DNA of 59,885 nt. Source: Streptosporangiaceae bacterium (GTDB lineage: Bacteria; Actinomycetota; Actinomycetes; Streptosporangiales; Streptosporangiaceae). The position numbers and the translations under genes were made by a program. Position 1 is the first letter of the stretch; every line of letters starts with the position of its first letter. Positions 45,847 to 54,150 of the stretch are shown one piece after another. Below the pieces are notes generated by a model, which worked only from the letters and a program-made list of their open reading frames with translations, had not been told where the DNA came from and ran no database searches. Location: positions 1 through 59,885 of the forward strand of contig JAOPYK010000001.1 in NCBI GenBank assembly GCA_025964695.1, read 5' to 3'.

Positions 45847-45975
45847 CTGGGGCAGAGTCACGCCGTCCAGCACGTCGAACGAGATCCCCACGGGCGCATC
45901 CAAGTGGAGTGTCGTGTGGTCCGCATCGCGGAGGTTCGTCACCAGCCGCGCCCCGCGGTCCAGCTCGCGTGGAAC
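45847..45975 (-). pseudogene. DUF35/OB-fold protein, C-terminal fragment
   Basis: The minus strand reads DRGARLVTNLRDADHTTLHL, then DAPVGISFDVLDGVTLPQ, the end of an acyl-CoA-binding OB-fold protein of the DUF35 family (compare the intact copy at 52167-52571, VRVVSNLVGVEPADVRIGMP). The zinc-ribbon front is missing. It lies just beyond the end of the acyl-CoA dehydrogenase gene on the same strand. Confidence 0.5.
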
Positions 45976-45997
45976 ATGCGGGTGGCATGCACTCTGT

Positions 45998-47188
45998 TCA
46001 GGAAGATCGGGGAAGCCCAAGGACGTGCTCGCCGATGTGGTTGAGCACGACCTCGTTGTTGACCGGGATGATCTTGAGGAGCCGGATGAGACCCCATACG
46101 GACGACACGTCGTATTCATCGGTGAACGCATAGCCGCCGTGTGCCTGGATAGCGGCGTCACACGCCTCAACCGCAGCCTGTGAGGCCAGCAGCTTCGCCG
46201 CGTTGGCCAGGTAACCGGCGTCCTCTCCGGCGTCGAAGGCCCGGCTCGCGGAGTACATCATCAGCCGCGCCGCATCCAGGTCGGCCTTGGCCTTGGCAAG
46301 AGGGTGCTGAATGGCCTGGTAGGAACCTATGGGGGGGCCGAACGGACTGCGGTCCCGTGCGTAGCGGACCGCCTTGTCCAGCACGTAGTCCCCGAGGCCT
46401 ATCGACCACGCGGCGGCCAGAACCCGTTCGGGGTTGAGCGCGTCGAACAGGTACCGGAACGCCCCATCAAGTTCGCCGATCAGGTTCTCGGCGGGCACGT
46501 CGACATTCTCGAAATGCACCGAGAACTGCCGGTCGGCCATGACCAGACCCATGTCGATCGGCCGGTAGGTCAGTCCCGGGGAGTTGACGTCGACAACGAC
46601 GAGCGCGAAGCCGTGACGGCGGTCGAGCGCGTCCGACAGACGAGTGCTGCGTGCCACGACCATCATCCGGTCCGCTGCGTCCACTGCGGAGATGAAGATC
46701 TTCTCGCCGTTGAGCCGATAGCCGCCGTCGTCGGTCCTGGTGAGCATTGTCTCGATGCCGAAGGAGTTCGTCCCAGCGTTCGGCTCGGTGATGGCGAAGC
46801 ACATCGGCTGGGAGCCGTCGGCGGTGGGGGCGACCAGGCGTTGCTTCTGGTCCTCGGAACCGTGCAGCAAGATGGCAGTGCGGGAGAACACCGTGAGCAG
46901 GAACAGGGCGAACGGGACACCAGCTGCAGCCATCGCCTCCATAGCCGCGGTCGCCTCGGTGAGTCCGCCCCCCGCCCCCCCGTACTCCTCGGGAACGCCG
47001 AGGCCGAGAATCCCCTGACGCGCCATCAGCGCCCACGCTTCCGTGGGAAACCGGTCCTCCCGGGCACAGACGAGCCACTGCGCCCGGTCGAACTTCGCCG
47101 TGACTCCGCGGACCGCCTCGTGCACAGAGTCACGCACGGCGCTGATCTCAGGGCTCAGGGCGGCCGATGCACTGTTAAGCCTGGCCAT
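45998..47188 (-). CDS. Acyl-CoA dehydrogenase
   Basis: 396-residue FAD enzyme introducing a 2,3-double bond into an acyl-CoA. GLGVPEEYGGAGGG, the flavin motif CFAITEPNAGTNS, LNGEKIFIS, RYARDRSPFGPPIGSYQAIQ and AAIQAHGGYAFTDEY are clear. The family's usual RDAR region near the end is changed to GLIRLLKIIP and the GTSE to PVNNE, which hints at a specialised substrate or a heteromeric partner. The operator at 47259-47272 is 71 bp upstream. Probably monocistronic now, with a DUF35 remnant behind it. Confidence 0.9.
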   Translation of the reverse strand: MARLNSASAALSPEISAVRDSVHEAVRGVTAKFDRAQWLVCAREDRFPTEAWALMARQGILGLGVPEEYGGAGGGLTEATAAMEAMAAAGVPFALFLLTVFSRTAILLHGSEDQKQRLVAPTADGSQPMCFAITEPNAGTNSFGIETMLTRTDDGGYRLNGEKIFISAVDAADRMMVVARSTRLSDALDRRHGFALVVVDVNSPGLTYRPIDMGLVMADRQFSVHFENVDVPAENLIGELDGAFRYLFDALNPERVLAAAWSIGLGDYVLDKAVRYARDRSPFGPPIGSYQAIQHPLAKAKADLDAARLMMYSASRAFDAGEDAGYLANAAKLLASQAAVEACDAAIQAHGGYAFTDEYDVSSVWGLIRLLKIIPVNNEVVLNHIGEHVLGLPRSS

Positions 47189-47258
47189 GAGGTCTCCTCG
47201 TTCTGACAGGTAAGCGGGGTGGTCCGCGCCTAGAACCGGCGCGCCCCAAACGCCGACA

Positions 47259-47272
47259 ATAGTAATTACTAT
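47259..47272. promoter_or_regulatory. ATAGTA-type operator, site 4 (acyl-CoA dehydrogenase)
   Basis: ATAGTAATTACTAT, a perfect 14-bp palindrome and the cleanest copy of the family, 71 bp before the acyl-CoA dehydrogenase start. Confidence 0.75.
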
Positions 47273-47835
47273 GCACGACCGGTGAACACCTAGACAAGCG
47301 GGCCGCCCGACAGGCCCCGCCCTCTTCGCCGAGACCCGGAGAAGGGGGTGGCAGAGCGGGCTTCACATCGGCGCGGTCACCGGCGCGCCCGGCTCCGGTC
47401 GGCGTCGCGGAGGCGCCGTGGCCACCACTGCGGCGGTGGCCAGCGCTGCGACAAGATGTCGTCTCATCGGTCAGGCCCTTTCGTGGTCCGGAGACAGGCA
47501 GGGCAGGTCCGAGGGCGCTGCTCATGCTCTTGGCGTGGTCGTCGAGGTACAGCGATGCGGTGACGGTGTCCTGCGGCGGCCGCCGCCAGGAATCTCTTCG
47601 TGCCGATGCCCGGCTGTGCGCGTCTCGCCACAGCCACCATGTTTACTCGCGCGGAATATTGCATATTATATAGTGAAAATGGTTCGCTGGAGCCGGGTCT
47701 GGCCGCCCCATTACCGGATGGACGACGGACGTTGGACGGACCTGCGGCGTGCAGGCCCTTCCAAGCAACGGAGCCTTCTCGCCCGCTTGACCGGCTTCCG
47801 TACGCATGCCGGGGTGCCGCACTCCACCTGGAGGG
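47273..47835. other. Intergenic stretch without a recognised gene
   Basis: Several hundred bases of GC-rich sequence with only shadow frames, and one AT-rich patch at about 47659-47680 (GCATATTATATAGTG) that could be the promoter for the SDR stub and the genes after it. Confidence 0.35.
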
Positions 47836-48093
47836 ATGATGTTCGGAACCGGGAAGGCCGCGATCGTGTCCGGCGTCGGTCCTGGGATGGGGCGCAGGCC
47901 CGCACTCGGCCTGGCACGCGGTGGCATGGACGTGGTACTGCACCGGCGCCGCCCGCGAGTCATGGTCGGGCATCCGCTTCTGAAGATCGTGGACCGCCCC
48001 TCGCCGGACAAGGCGGCCCAGGACGCCGGAATGTTCGCTGGCATCCAGGCGATTGGCGCCATCCAAGAGAAAGGATCGCGATGCCCGACCTGA
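47836..48093 (+). pseudogene. SDR, truncated after the Rossmann motif
   Basis: ATG 47836/47839 after CTGGAGGG begins FGTGKAAIVSGVGPGMGR, an SDR cofactor site, then ALGLARGGMDVVL. From about 47940 the sequence is no longer SDR-like (KIVDRPSPDKAAQDAGMFAG). The frame ends at 48093, overlapping the isochorismatase-like start. Its promoter probably drives the two following genes. Confidence 0.55.
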
Positions 48094-48701
48094 AGGATCT
48101 CGTGGACCCGGGCACGACAGCCGTGGTCACGGTGGAGATGCAACGCGGAGTGATCGGCGACCGCGTCCCGGACAGCGAGCTCAAGCGCGCGGTCGACGCG
48201 AAAGGCGTGATCCCCGCGACGATCCGGTTGGCGACTGCGGCGCGCCTCGCGGGAGTACGGGTCGTGCACGCGACGGTATCTCTGCGGGCCGACCGGGCCG
48301 GCCTCACGATCAACAACCGGTTGATGGCGATGGTCATCAAAAATCCCGAACAAATGCTCGAAGGCTCCCCGGCCGCGGAACTGCTGACGGAACTCGGCCC
48401 GGAACCGGAAGACATCGTCTGCAACCGTATCCACGGGCTGACCCCGTTCACCGGCACCGAGCTGGACTCGATCCTGCGCAACCTGGGCGTGCGAACCGTC
48501 GTACCGGTGGGCGTGTCGGTGAACGAGGCGCTGCTGGGCACCTGCCTTTCCGCGGCCGACCTCGGCTACCGCACCGTGCTGCCGCTCGACGCCATCGCCG
48601 GCGTCCCCGAGGAGTACGCGGCCGCCGTCGTCCAGCACACGCTGGCGCTCATCACGAATCCGACCACGGTCGACGAGGTCGTCGCGGCCTGGAAGTCCTG
48701 A
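48081..48701 (+). CDS. Isochorismatase-like (cysteine hydrolase fold) protein lacking the Cys
   Basis: 206 residues with the isochorismatase fold. In active cysteine hydrolases the triad is Asp-Lys-Cys. Here the first position is Glu (VTVEMQRGV), the Lys region is NRIHGLTPFTGTELD, and the Cys loop reads GVSVNEALLGTC with Ala where Cys is expected. It fits an actinobacterial subgroup with this altered loop, which may bind rather than hydrolyse, or use other chemistry. AAAGGATCGCG before ATG 48081. Precedes an epimerase gene by 31 bp. Confidence 0.8.
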   Translation: MPDLKDLVDPGTTAVVTVEMQRGVIGDRVPDSELKRAVDAKGVIPATIRLATAARLAGVRVVHATVSLRADRAGLTINNRLMAMVIKNPEQMLEGSPAAELLTELGPEPEDIVCNRIHGLTPFTGTELDSILRNLGVRTVVPVGVSVNEALLGTCLSAADLGYRTVLPLDAIAGVPEEYAAAVVQHTLALITNPTTVDEVVAAWKS

Positions 48702-48732
48702 ACCCCCCTGGACGTGATCGTAAGGAGACGAC

Positions 48733-49704
48733 ATGAATGCCGTGATGGTCACCGGGGCGACCGGTCTCATTGGATCGAATATCTGCCGCCTCCTGGTCGA
48801 GCAGGGACGCGAGGTGCGGGCCCTGGTCCGGCCCGGAAGCGAGACCGGTCCGCTGGCCGCATTCGGTGTCACCCTCGTCCACGGTGACATCACCTCGATC
48901 GACGACGTCGCGCGGGCCGCCGAGGGCACCGGCGCGATCATCAACTCGGCGGCGCTGTTGGGAGGGGCGGCGCAGGATCTAGCGGCGTCGAAGGCGACCA
49001 ACTTCGACGGGTCCGTGCATTGCTACGACGTCGCCGCGCGCGATGGCCGCCGTGTCGTCGAGCTCGCGACGACCACCTTCCTGAGGCACGACGAGCCACT
49101 CGGCGAACATCCCGAAGTCGTCGAGGAGGTCCCTGACGACCCGTACAGCGTGTCTAAGGCGGGGGCGTTCCGGGAGGGCATGAGCAGGGCTGCCACCGGA
49201 CAGGACATCCTGTTCGTCATCCCGGGCGGCACGTTCGGTCCCGCGCCGTGCCCGCAGCGGGCCATGGGCCAGACCAGCTATAACCGCCTGGTCCGAGCGG
49301 CGATTCGCGGGCGGTTGCGCGACTACGTCAGCTACCCCGTGCCCTGGGTGCGTGCCGAGGACGTGGCGTTCGCCGTCGTGGCGGCCCTCGATATGGGGAA
49401 ACCGGGTGACGCTTACCTGGCGTTCGGCCGAGAGGACGCGATGACGACGGCGGCGTTTCTCAACGTCGCGTGCGAGGTGGCCGGCGTCGGGCACCGCATC
49501 GCGGAAGTGCGGATCGGCCCCGACGATCAGGAAGCGCTTGCACGCTACGGCGAGACACTGGTCGATCTGACCCGGCGCCGTTTCCCGGTCCCCTGGTTCG
49601 ACAACTCCTACACCCGCGAGCTGCTCGGCTACCACCCGATGCCGCTCACCGAGGCGATGCGTAAGACCGTCGATTGGCTTCGTGGCATCGGCCAGATCAG
49701 ATAG
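48733..49704 (+). CDS. NAD(P)-dependent epimerase/dehydratase (extended SDR)
   Basis: 323 residues. Cofactor motif VTGATGLIGSNICRLL, then VHGDITSIDDV, NSAALLGG and YSVSK (catalytic Tyr-Lys). The family includes sugar epimerases and 3beta-hydroxysteroid dehydrogenase-like enzymes, so a steroid role is possible but not shown. AAGGAGACGAC precedes the ATG. Its last codons overlap a P450 fragment read on the other strand. Confidence 0.88.
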   Translation: MNAVMVTGATGLIGSNICRLLVEQGREVRALVRPGSETGPLAAFGVTLVHGDITSIDDVARAAEGTGAIINSAALLGGAAQDLAASKATNFDGSVHCYDVAARDGRRVVELATTTFLRHDEPLGEHPEVVEEVPDDPYSVSKAGAFREGMSRAATGQDILFVIPGGTFGPAPCPQRAMGQTSYNRLVRAAIRGRLRDYVSYPVPWVRAEDVAFAVVAALDMGKPGDAYLAFGREDAMTTAAFLNVACEVAGVGHRIAEVRIGPDDQEALARYGETLVDLTRRRFPVPWFDNSYTRELLGYHPMPLTEAMRKTVDWLRGIGQIR

Positions 49705-49830
49705 GCGAAGGCCAGTACCTCGGCGTCGGACAAGCGCTGCGAGAAGCCGTCCTCGTCCTCGAGTTCGGCCTGTACCAGGACGCTGATCAGGTCGTCCCCG
49801 GGCTTGTCACGGCGCGCGGGACGAGTGCCC
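49700..49830 (-). pseudogene. Cytochrome P450, short internal fragment
   Basis: Minus-strand reading DKPGDDLISVLVQAELED, then RLSDAEVLAFAYLI is the segment just before the I-helix of actinobacterial P450s. Everything before and after is missing; it ends at the 3' end of the epimerase gene. Confidence 0.55.
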
Positions 49831-49836
49831 GGCGAT

Positions 49837-50241
49837 CTAGGAAGCGGAGCGCTCGATGAAGGTGATGAGATAGCCGTACCACTCGGCCGGATCGAGGACG
49901 ATCTGTTTGATCCCGTCCTCCTGGTATTCGAAGTGGACCCGGTGGCCCCGGGCGAGGACATACTCGCGGGCTTCGTCGATGCTGGCCACCTCCCATACGA
50001 GTGGGCCGATGGCGCCGCGGCCCGCCTCGGCGCTGCTGGAGGCAATCCGGCTCTCGGGGCCTGACGGCCCGTACAGCTCGACGTGGTTGTCCCAGTCGGT
50101 GGTGGTCAACACGTGACCGTCGGCGGTCAGTCTCGGCGGTGCGAAGGACGTGCCGAGCAGGTCGTTGAACCGCTCGGCCGCCTCGTGGATGTCGTCGGGT
50201 GCCAGGAGCAACTCGACGCGATTGAACCCCAGAATCCTCAT
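49837..50241 (-). CDS. VOC/glyoxalase-fold protein
   Basis: 134 residues. Two-module vicinal-oxygen-chelate pattern: FNRVELLLAPDDIHEAAERF with a hydrophobic first strand, then ASIDEAREYVLARGHRVHFE and IKQIVLDPAEWYGYLITFIE. Metal ligands are hard to place (Glu14, Glu in HVELYG, Asp in LDPAE), so it may be non-catalytic. ATG 50241 has GGGAGAAGTG upstream. The operator at 50315-50328 is 74 bp upstream. Followed on the same strand by the P450 fragment. Confidence 0.75.
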   Translation of the reverse strand: MRILGFNRVELLLAPDDIHEAAERFNDLLGTSFAPPRLTADGHVLTTTDWDNHVELYGPSGPESRIASSSAEAGRGAIGPLVWEVASIDEAREYVLARGHRVHFEYQEDGIKQIVLDPAEWYGYLITFIERSAS

Positions 50242-50314
50242 CACTTCTCCCACTCGTTCTCGGTCAGCGGTGGGGGCTCAGAACCTCCAAGTACATATAG
50301 CATATAGTATCTGC

Positions 50315-50328
50315 ATAGCACGTACTAT
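50315..50328. promoter_or_regulatory. ATAGTA-type operator, site 5 (VOC gene)
   Basis: ATAGCA-CG-TACTAT, one mismatch between arms, 74 bp before the VOC start. A further AT-rich patch with ATAGTAT lies at 50297-50310. Confidence 0.6.
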
Positions 50329-50539
50329 AGCTCTAGGGCGCGCGGCGGTCGGGCCCCTGCGAACATCGCCGACCGAGCCGACGGCGAGCGCGTCAGACGA
50401 CATCGAGCGGAACGAGCATCCACACGGCGGAGCGCGAGGCCGCCGGCGATGCTCTGCCGGCGGGGCAACCTCCGAACGGAGTGCGCATGCTGGCTCCTCT
50501 CGACACCGACGTTGCGGAGATGCTGCCGCGCTACAGCCG

Positions 50540-50804
50540 GAAGGTCCCCCCTGACGAGGCTGTGGCAGCTGGTGGAGTGGCGGGCCACGCGGACACCCGA
50601 TGACGAGATGCTCGTCGACGAGCGCGCGCAGGGTGAGCTTCGCGCAGTTCCGGGACCAAACCGTACGGGTGGCCGCCGGTCTCGCCGAGCGAGGCGTCGC
50701 CGCGGACACGCCGGTCACCTGGCAGCTCCCCACCACCATCGAGACTGGTACTGACAGCCGCGCTGGCGCGGCTCGGCGCCGTGCAGAATCCCGTCATGCC
50801 TTAA
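50540..50804 (+). pseudogene. AMP-dependent acyl-CoA synthetase, N-terminal part, frameshifted
   Basis: Across three frames the plus strand reads LTRLWQLVEWRATRTPDDEM, then FAQFRDQTVRVAAGLAERGV followed by AADTPVTWQLPTTIE, then VLTAALARLGAVQNPVMP before a TAA. This is the ordered N-terminus of an acyl-CoA ligase. The AMP-binding motif and the rest are absent. The preceding bases 50329-50539 hold nothing recognisable. Confidence 0.6.
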
Positions 50805-50902
50805 CGGCTCGGTCGGAGCGGTGGGCGCGATCAGGCTGCCCCGCACGACGTGACGTGCCGGCAGGGGCACGGCGGCGGAGACGTCGACCTCGACGGCACG
50901 TC

Positions 50903-51000
50903 TCAGTCGACCCACAGATCCTCGAAGATCACCTTGGAGGCGAAGAGCCCTCGATCCGGTCGTCGTCAAAGCCATGCTCCCGGAGGACGTCCCAGGTGAC
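50903..51000 (-). pseudogene. CaiB/BaiF CoA-transferase, C-terminal tail
   Basis: Minus strand: WDVLREHGFDDDRIEG, one frameshift, then LFASKVIFEDLWVD and TGA. This is the usual end of family III CoA-transferases. Only the last ~30 codons survive, directly behind the thiolase gene. Confidence 0.5.
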
Positions 51001-51003
51001 GGC

Positions 51004-52170
51004 TCAGGGCCGGCGCAGGATCGTTCCGGTCCGGCCCGCCGCCACCAACGCAAACCGCGGATCGTCCAGCTGGTTGACGGCATCACCGCGGAGCTGGCGG
51101 ACGGCCTCAAGGGTGAGGTTCACGCCGTGGATGTAGCCCTCGCCGATGAGCCCGCCGTTGGTGTTGCACGGCAGCGCACCCTTGAGGCTGAGATTGCCTT
51201 CAGCGATGAGATCCTTGGCCTCGCCGAATCCGCAGAAGCCCAGCCCCTCCAGCTGCATGAGCAGGATCGGGGAAAAGGCGTCATACACCATGGCCACGTC
51301 GATGTCGGCCCGGCTGACCCCTGAGGCGTCGAAAAGCTGTCGGCCAAGGGCCACCGAGCCATCCATGATCGACAGGTCGGCGTGGTAGTGGTCGCTGGCG
51401 ACCTCCTGCTCGAAGAGGGCAGCGCCGACGGCCGTCTCGATCACGACCGGGGCCCTGGTGTCACCGGCCCGGTCGGCCGCGGTGATGACGAGCGCGACGG
51501 CGCCGTCGGTCTCCTGGCAGCAGTCGAACAGCCGAATGCACGGCTCGGCGATCCACCGTGACGCCTGGTGGTCTTCAAGGGTGATGGGCCTGCCATAGAA
51601 ATGGGCATTGGGGTTGGTGGCGGCGTAGGCCCGCAACTGCACGACGGCCCGCCCGAAGTCCTCGCTCGTCACCCCGAAGGTGTGCATGTAGCGGGTGGCG
51701 TTGAGCGACATCCACGAGGCGGGGGTGAACACCCCGTACGGGAAGCACCACTGCATCGCCGTCGTGCCGGAGTGCGCCGAGGTCGGCTGCAGCCCTCCGG
51801 TCGCCCCGCCGAAACGATTCCCGGACCGTGCCCGCAGAGCGCGGTAGGCGATCACCACGTCGGCCGCGCCCGATGCCACCGCGGCGGCCGCGTGGAGCAG
51901 CACGCCCTGGGACCCGCCGCCGCCATAGGGCACCCGGCTCGACCAGCCCACCTGGGGGATCCCGACCGACCGCACCAGCTCCGTCTCCTCGACGGGGTCG
52001 ATGGTATAGCTCACGAGGCCGTCCACGTCCCGGGGGCCGAGGCCGGCGTCGCCCAGCGCCGCCAGGATCGCCTCACCGGCCAGTTGGGTCTCGCTGCGCC
52101 CCGCGTTCTTGGAGAACTCCGTCTGGCCGACGCCGACGATGGCGGTCGCCCCCTGGAGTCGCTTTTTCAT
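51004..52170 (-). CDS. Thiolase-like (lipid-transfer/SCP-x type) protein, Ltp2-like
   Basis: 388 residues of the thiolase fold (AIVGVGQTEFSK, GGGGSQGVLLHAAAAVASGA, DAFSPILLMQLEGLGFCGFG, CNTNGGLIGEGYIHG). Its placement with a DUF35 gene matches the Ltp2/ChsH2-DUF35 arrangement, in which a thiolase-like protein and a DUF35 domain form a retro-aldolase removing the last steroid side-chain carbons. The classical thiolase nucleophilic Cys is not evident, also as in that group. ATGA-overlaps the DUF35 gene. Other retro-aldol or thiolytic roles remain possible. Confidence 0.83.
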   Translation of the reverse strand: MKKRLQGATAIVGVGQTEFSKNAGRSETQLAGEAILAALGDAGLGPRDVDGLVSYTIDPVEETELVRSVGIPQVGWSSRVPYGGGGSQGVLLHAAAAVASGAADVVIAYRALRARSGNRFGGATGGLQPTSAHSGTTAMQWCFPYGVFTPASWMSLNATRYMHTFGVTSEDFGRAVVQLRAYAATNPNAHFYGRPITLEDHQASRWIAEPCIRLFDCCQETDGAVALVITAADRAGDTRAPVVIETAVGAALFEQEVASDHYHADLSIMDGSVALGRQLFDASGVSRADIDVAMVYDAFSPILLMQLEGLGFCGFGEAKDLIAEGNLSLKGALPCNTNGGLIGEGYIHGVNLTLEAVRQLRGDAVNQLDDPRFALVAAGRTGTILRRP

Positions 52171-52571
52171 CGGCCCGCCTCGTCAGCCTCGAACACCGGG
52201 ACGGCCGTGTCGTCCGCCGCCGGCGCGAACGCCACCCGCACCGGCATCCCGATACGTACGTCGGCGGGCTCGACACCGACCAGGTTCGACACCACCCGGA
52301 CGCCTTCGTCAAGGTCAACGAGCACGGCCACCAGCGGATAGTCGAACCGGGGGTTCCGGGGGTGATGAAGCACGGCGTAGCTGTACACCCTCCCCACTCC
52401 CGCCAGTTCGACGACCTCACGCTCGAGCGAGTGGCAATCAGGGCACATCGGGCGGGGCGGATGGTGCAGTCGCCCGCAGCCCCGGCATCGCTGGGCCACG
52501 AGCCGACCTTGCGCCGCCGCGTCCCAGAAGAGCTGGTTGTCCTCGGTCAAGACCGGTGCAGGCCGAACCAT
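52167..52571 (-). CDS. DUF35 OB-fold/zinc-ribbon acyl-CoA-associated protein
   Basis: 134 residues. N-terminal helix (TEDNQLFWDAAAQGRLVAQR), zinc ribbon CRGCGRLHHPPRPMCPDC with four Cys, then the OB-fold (GVGRVYSYAVLHHP, PLVAVLVDLDEGVRVVSNL). Normal complete length. Expected to hold the CoA substrate for the thiolase-like partner whose start overlaps its stop by 4 bp. The operator at 52613-52626 lies 42 bp upstream. Confidence 0.88.
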   Translation of the reverse strand: MVRPAPVLTEDNQLFWDAAAQGRLVAQRCRGCGRLHHPPRPMCPDCHSLEREVVELAGVGRVYSYAVLHHPRNPRFDYPLVAVLVDLDEGVRVVSNLVGVEPADVRIGMPVRVAFAPAADDTAVPVFEADEAGR

Positions 52572-52612
52572 GGGTAACCCCTTACAGCGATTTTGTATAT
52601 TATACTCGCTAT

Positions 52613-52626
52613 ATAGTAGTTACTAT
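52613..52626. promoter_or_regulatory. ATAGTA-type operator, site 6 (thiolase/DUF35 and divergent amidohydrolase stub)
   Basis: ATAGTA-GT-TACTAT, perfect 6-bp arms, 42 bp before the DUF35 start and 21 bp before the ATG of the truncated amidohydrolase on the plus strand. The flanking sequence 52593-52612 (TTGTATATTATACTCGCTAT) is AT-rich and looks like the divergent promoter itself. Confidence 0.75.
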
Positions 52627-52647
52627 GCTGGAGGAGTTCAACACCCG

Positions 52648-52905
52648 ATGGTTGATTGGGTTCAGGTGACTGGAACGAAACGGCGACTGATCTCAGCGGA
52701 CTCACACGTGCTGGTGCGCCCCGACGATGTACGGGCACGGCTGCCCCGACGGCTCATCCCCGCCTATGACGACGCGCTCGCCACTCAAGCCGCGGCGAAC
52801 GAAAAGCTGCGTGGCGGGCAGGTACTCATCAAGCGGCCGGGTCAGCCGGCCGGGTCGGTGGGCGGGGCGAGGTGGTGCAGCCGGGCCGCGCGGAGCGTGA
52901 GATAG
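52648..52905 (+). pseudogene. Amidohydrolase family 2, N-terminal stub (third copy)
   Basis: ATG 52648 with GGAGGAG upstream begins MVDWVQVTGTKRRLISADSH and continues VLVRPDDVRARLPRRLIPAY, nearly the same as the start of the enzyme at 39036-40100. Homology holds for about 60 residues (to KLRGGQ) and then meets the 3' end of the sigma-factor gene on the other strand. Operator, promoter and start are kept, the barrel is lost. Confidence 0.75.
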
Positions 52906-54131
52906 CGCTGCTCGGGCACACTGGCGGTCATCCGCGCCGCGCGCAGGTAGGACTCGCGGGCCGCGGCCGTGTTACCGGCGCGTTCGAGGAGGTGTGCCCG
53001 CACGGCTTCGAGGCGGTGGGTGCGGGTCATCCGGTCGTCGGTGTCGAGGGTGCCGAGCAGGGCGAGCCCGGCGGTGGGGCCGTGCACCATGGCCAGCGCG
53101 ACCGCGCGGCTGAGTGTGACCACCGGGCCTGGCGCCACCTGGGCGAGGACGTCGTACAAGGCGAGGATCTGCGGCCAGTCCGTCTCCTGGGCGGTGGGTG
53201 CCTCGTCATGCAGTGCGGCGATCGCCGCCTGCAGCTGGTAGGGGCCGATCGGGACGGTGCCGAGGGTTCTGGTGAGCAACGCCAGACCTTCGGCGATCGC
53301 GGCGGCGTCCCAGAGCGGCCGGCGCTGCTCGGCGAGCGGCACGATCGACCCGTCAGTGTCGGTCCTGGCCGCCCGGCGAGCGTCGGTCAGCAACATCAAG
53401 GCCACCAGCCCGGCCACCTCACCCTCGCCAGGCAGCAAGCGGTGCAGCAGCCTGGAGAGCCGGATGGCCTCGGCGGTCAGGTCGGCCCGGTGCAGGCCAG
53501 GCCCGGTGCTGGTGGTGTAGCCCTCGTTAAAGACGAGGTAGAGCACGTGCAAGACCACGCCGAGCCGCGCGGTGCGCTCCGGCTCAGACGGCAGCTCGAA
53601 ACGGGCGCCGGCGTCCCGAATGCGCTGTTTGGCTCGGCTGATCCGCTTCGCCATCGCCGCCTCGGGAACCAGGAACGCCGCCGCGATCTGGGTGGTCGTC
53701 AGGCCGCCGACCGCGCGGAGTGTGAGCGCCAACTGGGACGGGGGCGATAGCGCGGGATGGCAGCACAAGAACAGCAGCACGAGCGTGTCGTCAGCGGCCG
53801 TGGGCCGCTGGTCGGCGTCCTGGGCATCGTCGGCCGGTCCGCGGCCGGCCGGATCGAACGCCGCCGCGCTCTCGCGGCGGCGCCGCGCGCTCTCAGCGCG
53901 CCACCCGTCGACCAGCGACCGGCTGGCCACGGTCAGCAGCCAGGACCGCGGCCGGTCCGGCACCCCATCGGCCGGCCATTGCAGTGCTGCGGCGAGCAGC
54001 GCCTCCTGCACGGCGTCCTCACACGCGTCGAACTGCCCGTGCCGGCGCACCAGCGCGCCGAGGACCTGCGGCGCGAACTCGCGCAGCAGGTCCTCGATCC
54101 GCTGGGCTGCGTTCACCGGGCCGTCGGACAC
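52842..54131 (-). CDS. ECF sigma factor, ECF42-like with C-terminal helical repeat domain
   Basis: 429 residues. Sigma region 2 (VRRHGQFDACEDAVQEALLA, RPRSWLLTVASRSLVDGWR) and region 4 (LALTLRAVGGLTTTQIAAAF, VPEAAMAKRISRAKQRIR) are followed by a long C-terminal TPR-like part (VVLHVLYLVFNEGYT, RAVALAMVHGPTAGLALL). This layout is the ECF42/SigJ-like group, which is paired with DGPF/YCII proteins rather than an anti-sigma factor; such a gene lies 19 bp upstream. Its insertion or a deletion at its 3' end coincides with loss of the amidohydrolase. Confidence 0.9.
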   Translation of the reverse strand: MSDGPVNAAQRIEDLLREFAPQVLGALVRRHGQFDACEDAVQEALLAAALQWPADGVPDRPRSWLLTVASRSLVDGWRAESARRRRESAAAFDPAGRGPADDAQDADQRPTAADDTLVLLFLCCHPALSPPSQLALTLRAVGGLTTTQIAAAFLVPEAAMAKRISRAKQRIRDAGARFELPSEPERTARLGVVLHVLYLVFNEGYTTSTGPGLHRADLTAEAIRLSRLLHRLLPGEGEVAGLVALMLLTDARRAARTDTDGSIVPLAEQRRPLWDAAAIAEGLALLTRTLGTVPIGPYQLQAAIAALHDEAPTAQETDWPQILALYDVLAQVAPGPVVTLSRAVALAMVHGPTAGLALLGTLDTDDRMTRTHRLEAVRAHLLERAGNTAAARESYLRAARMTASVPEQRYLTLRAARLHHLAPPTDPAG

Positions 54132-54150
54132 ATAACGGTATTGAGACCGG

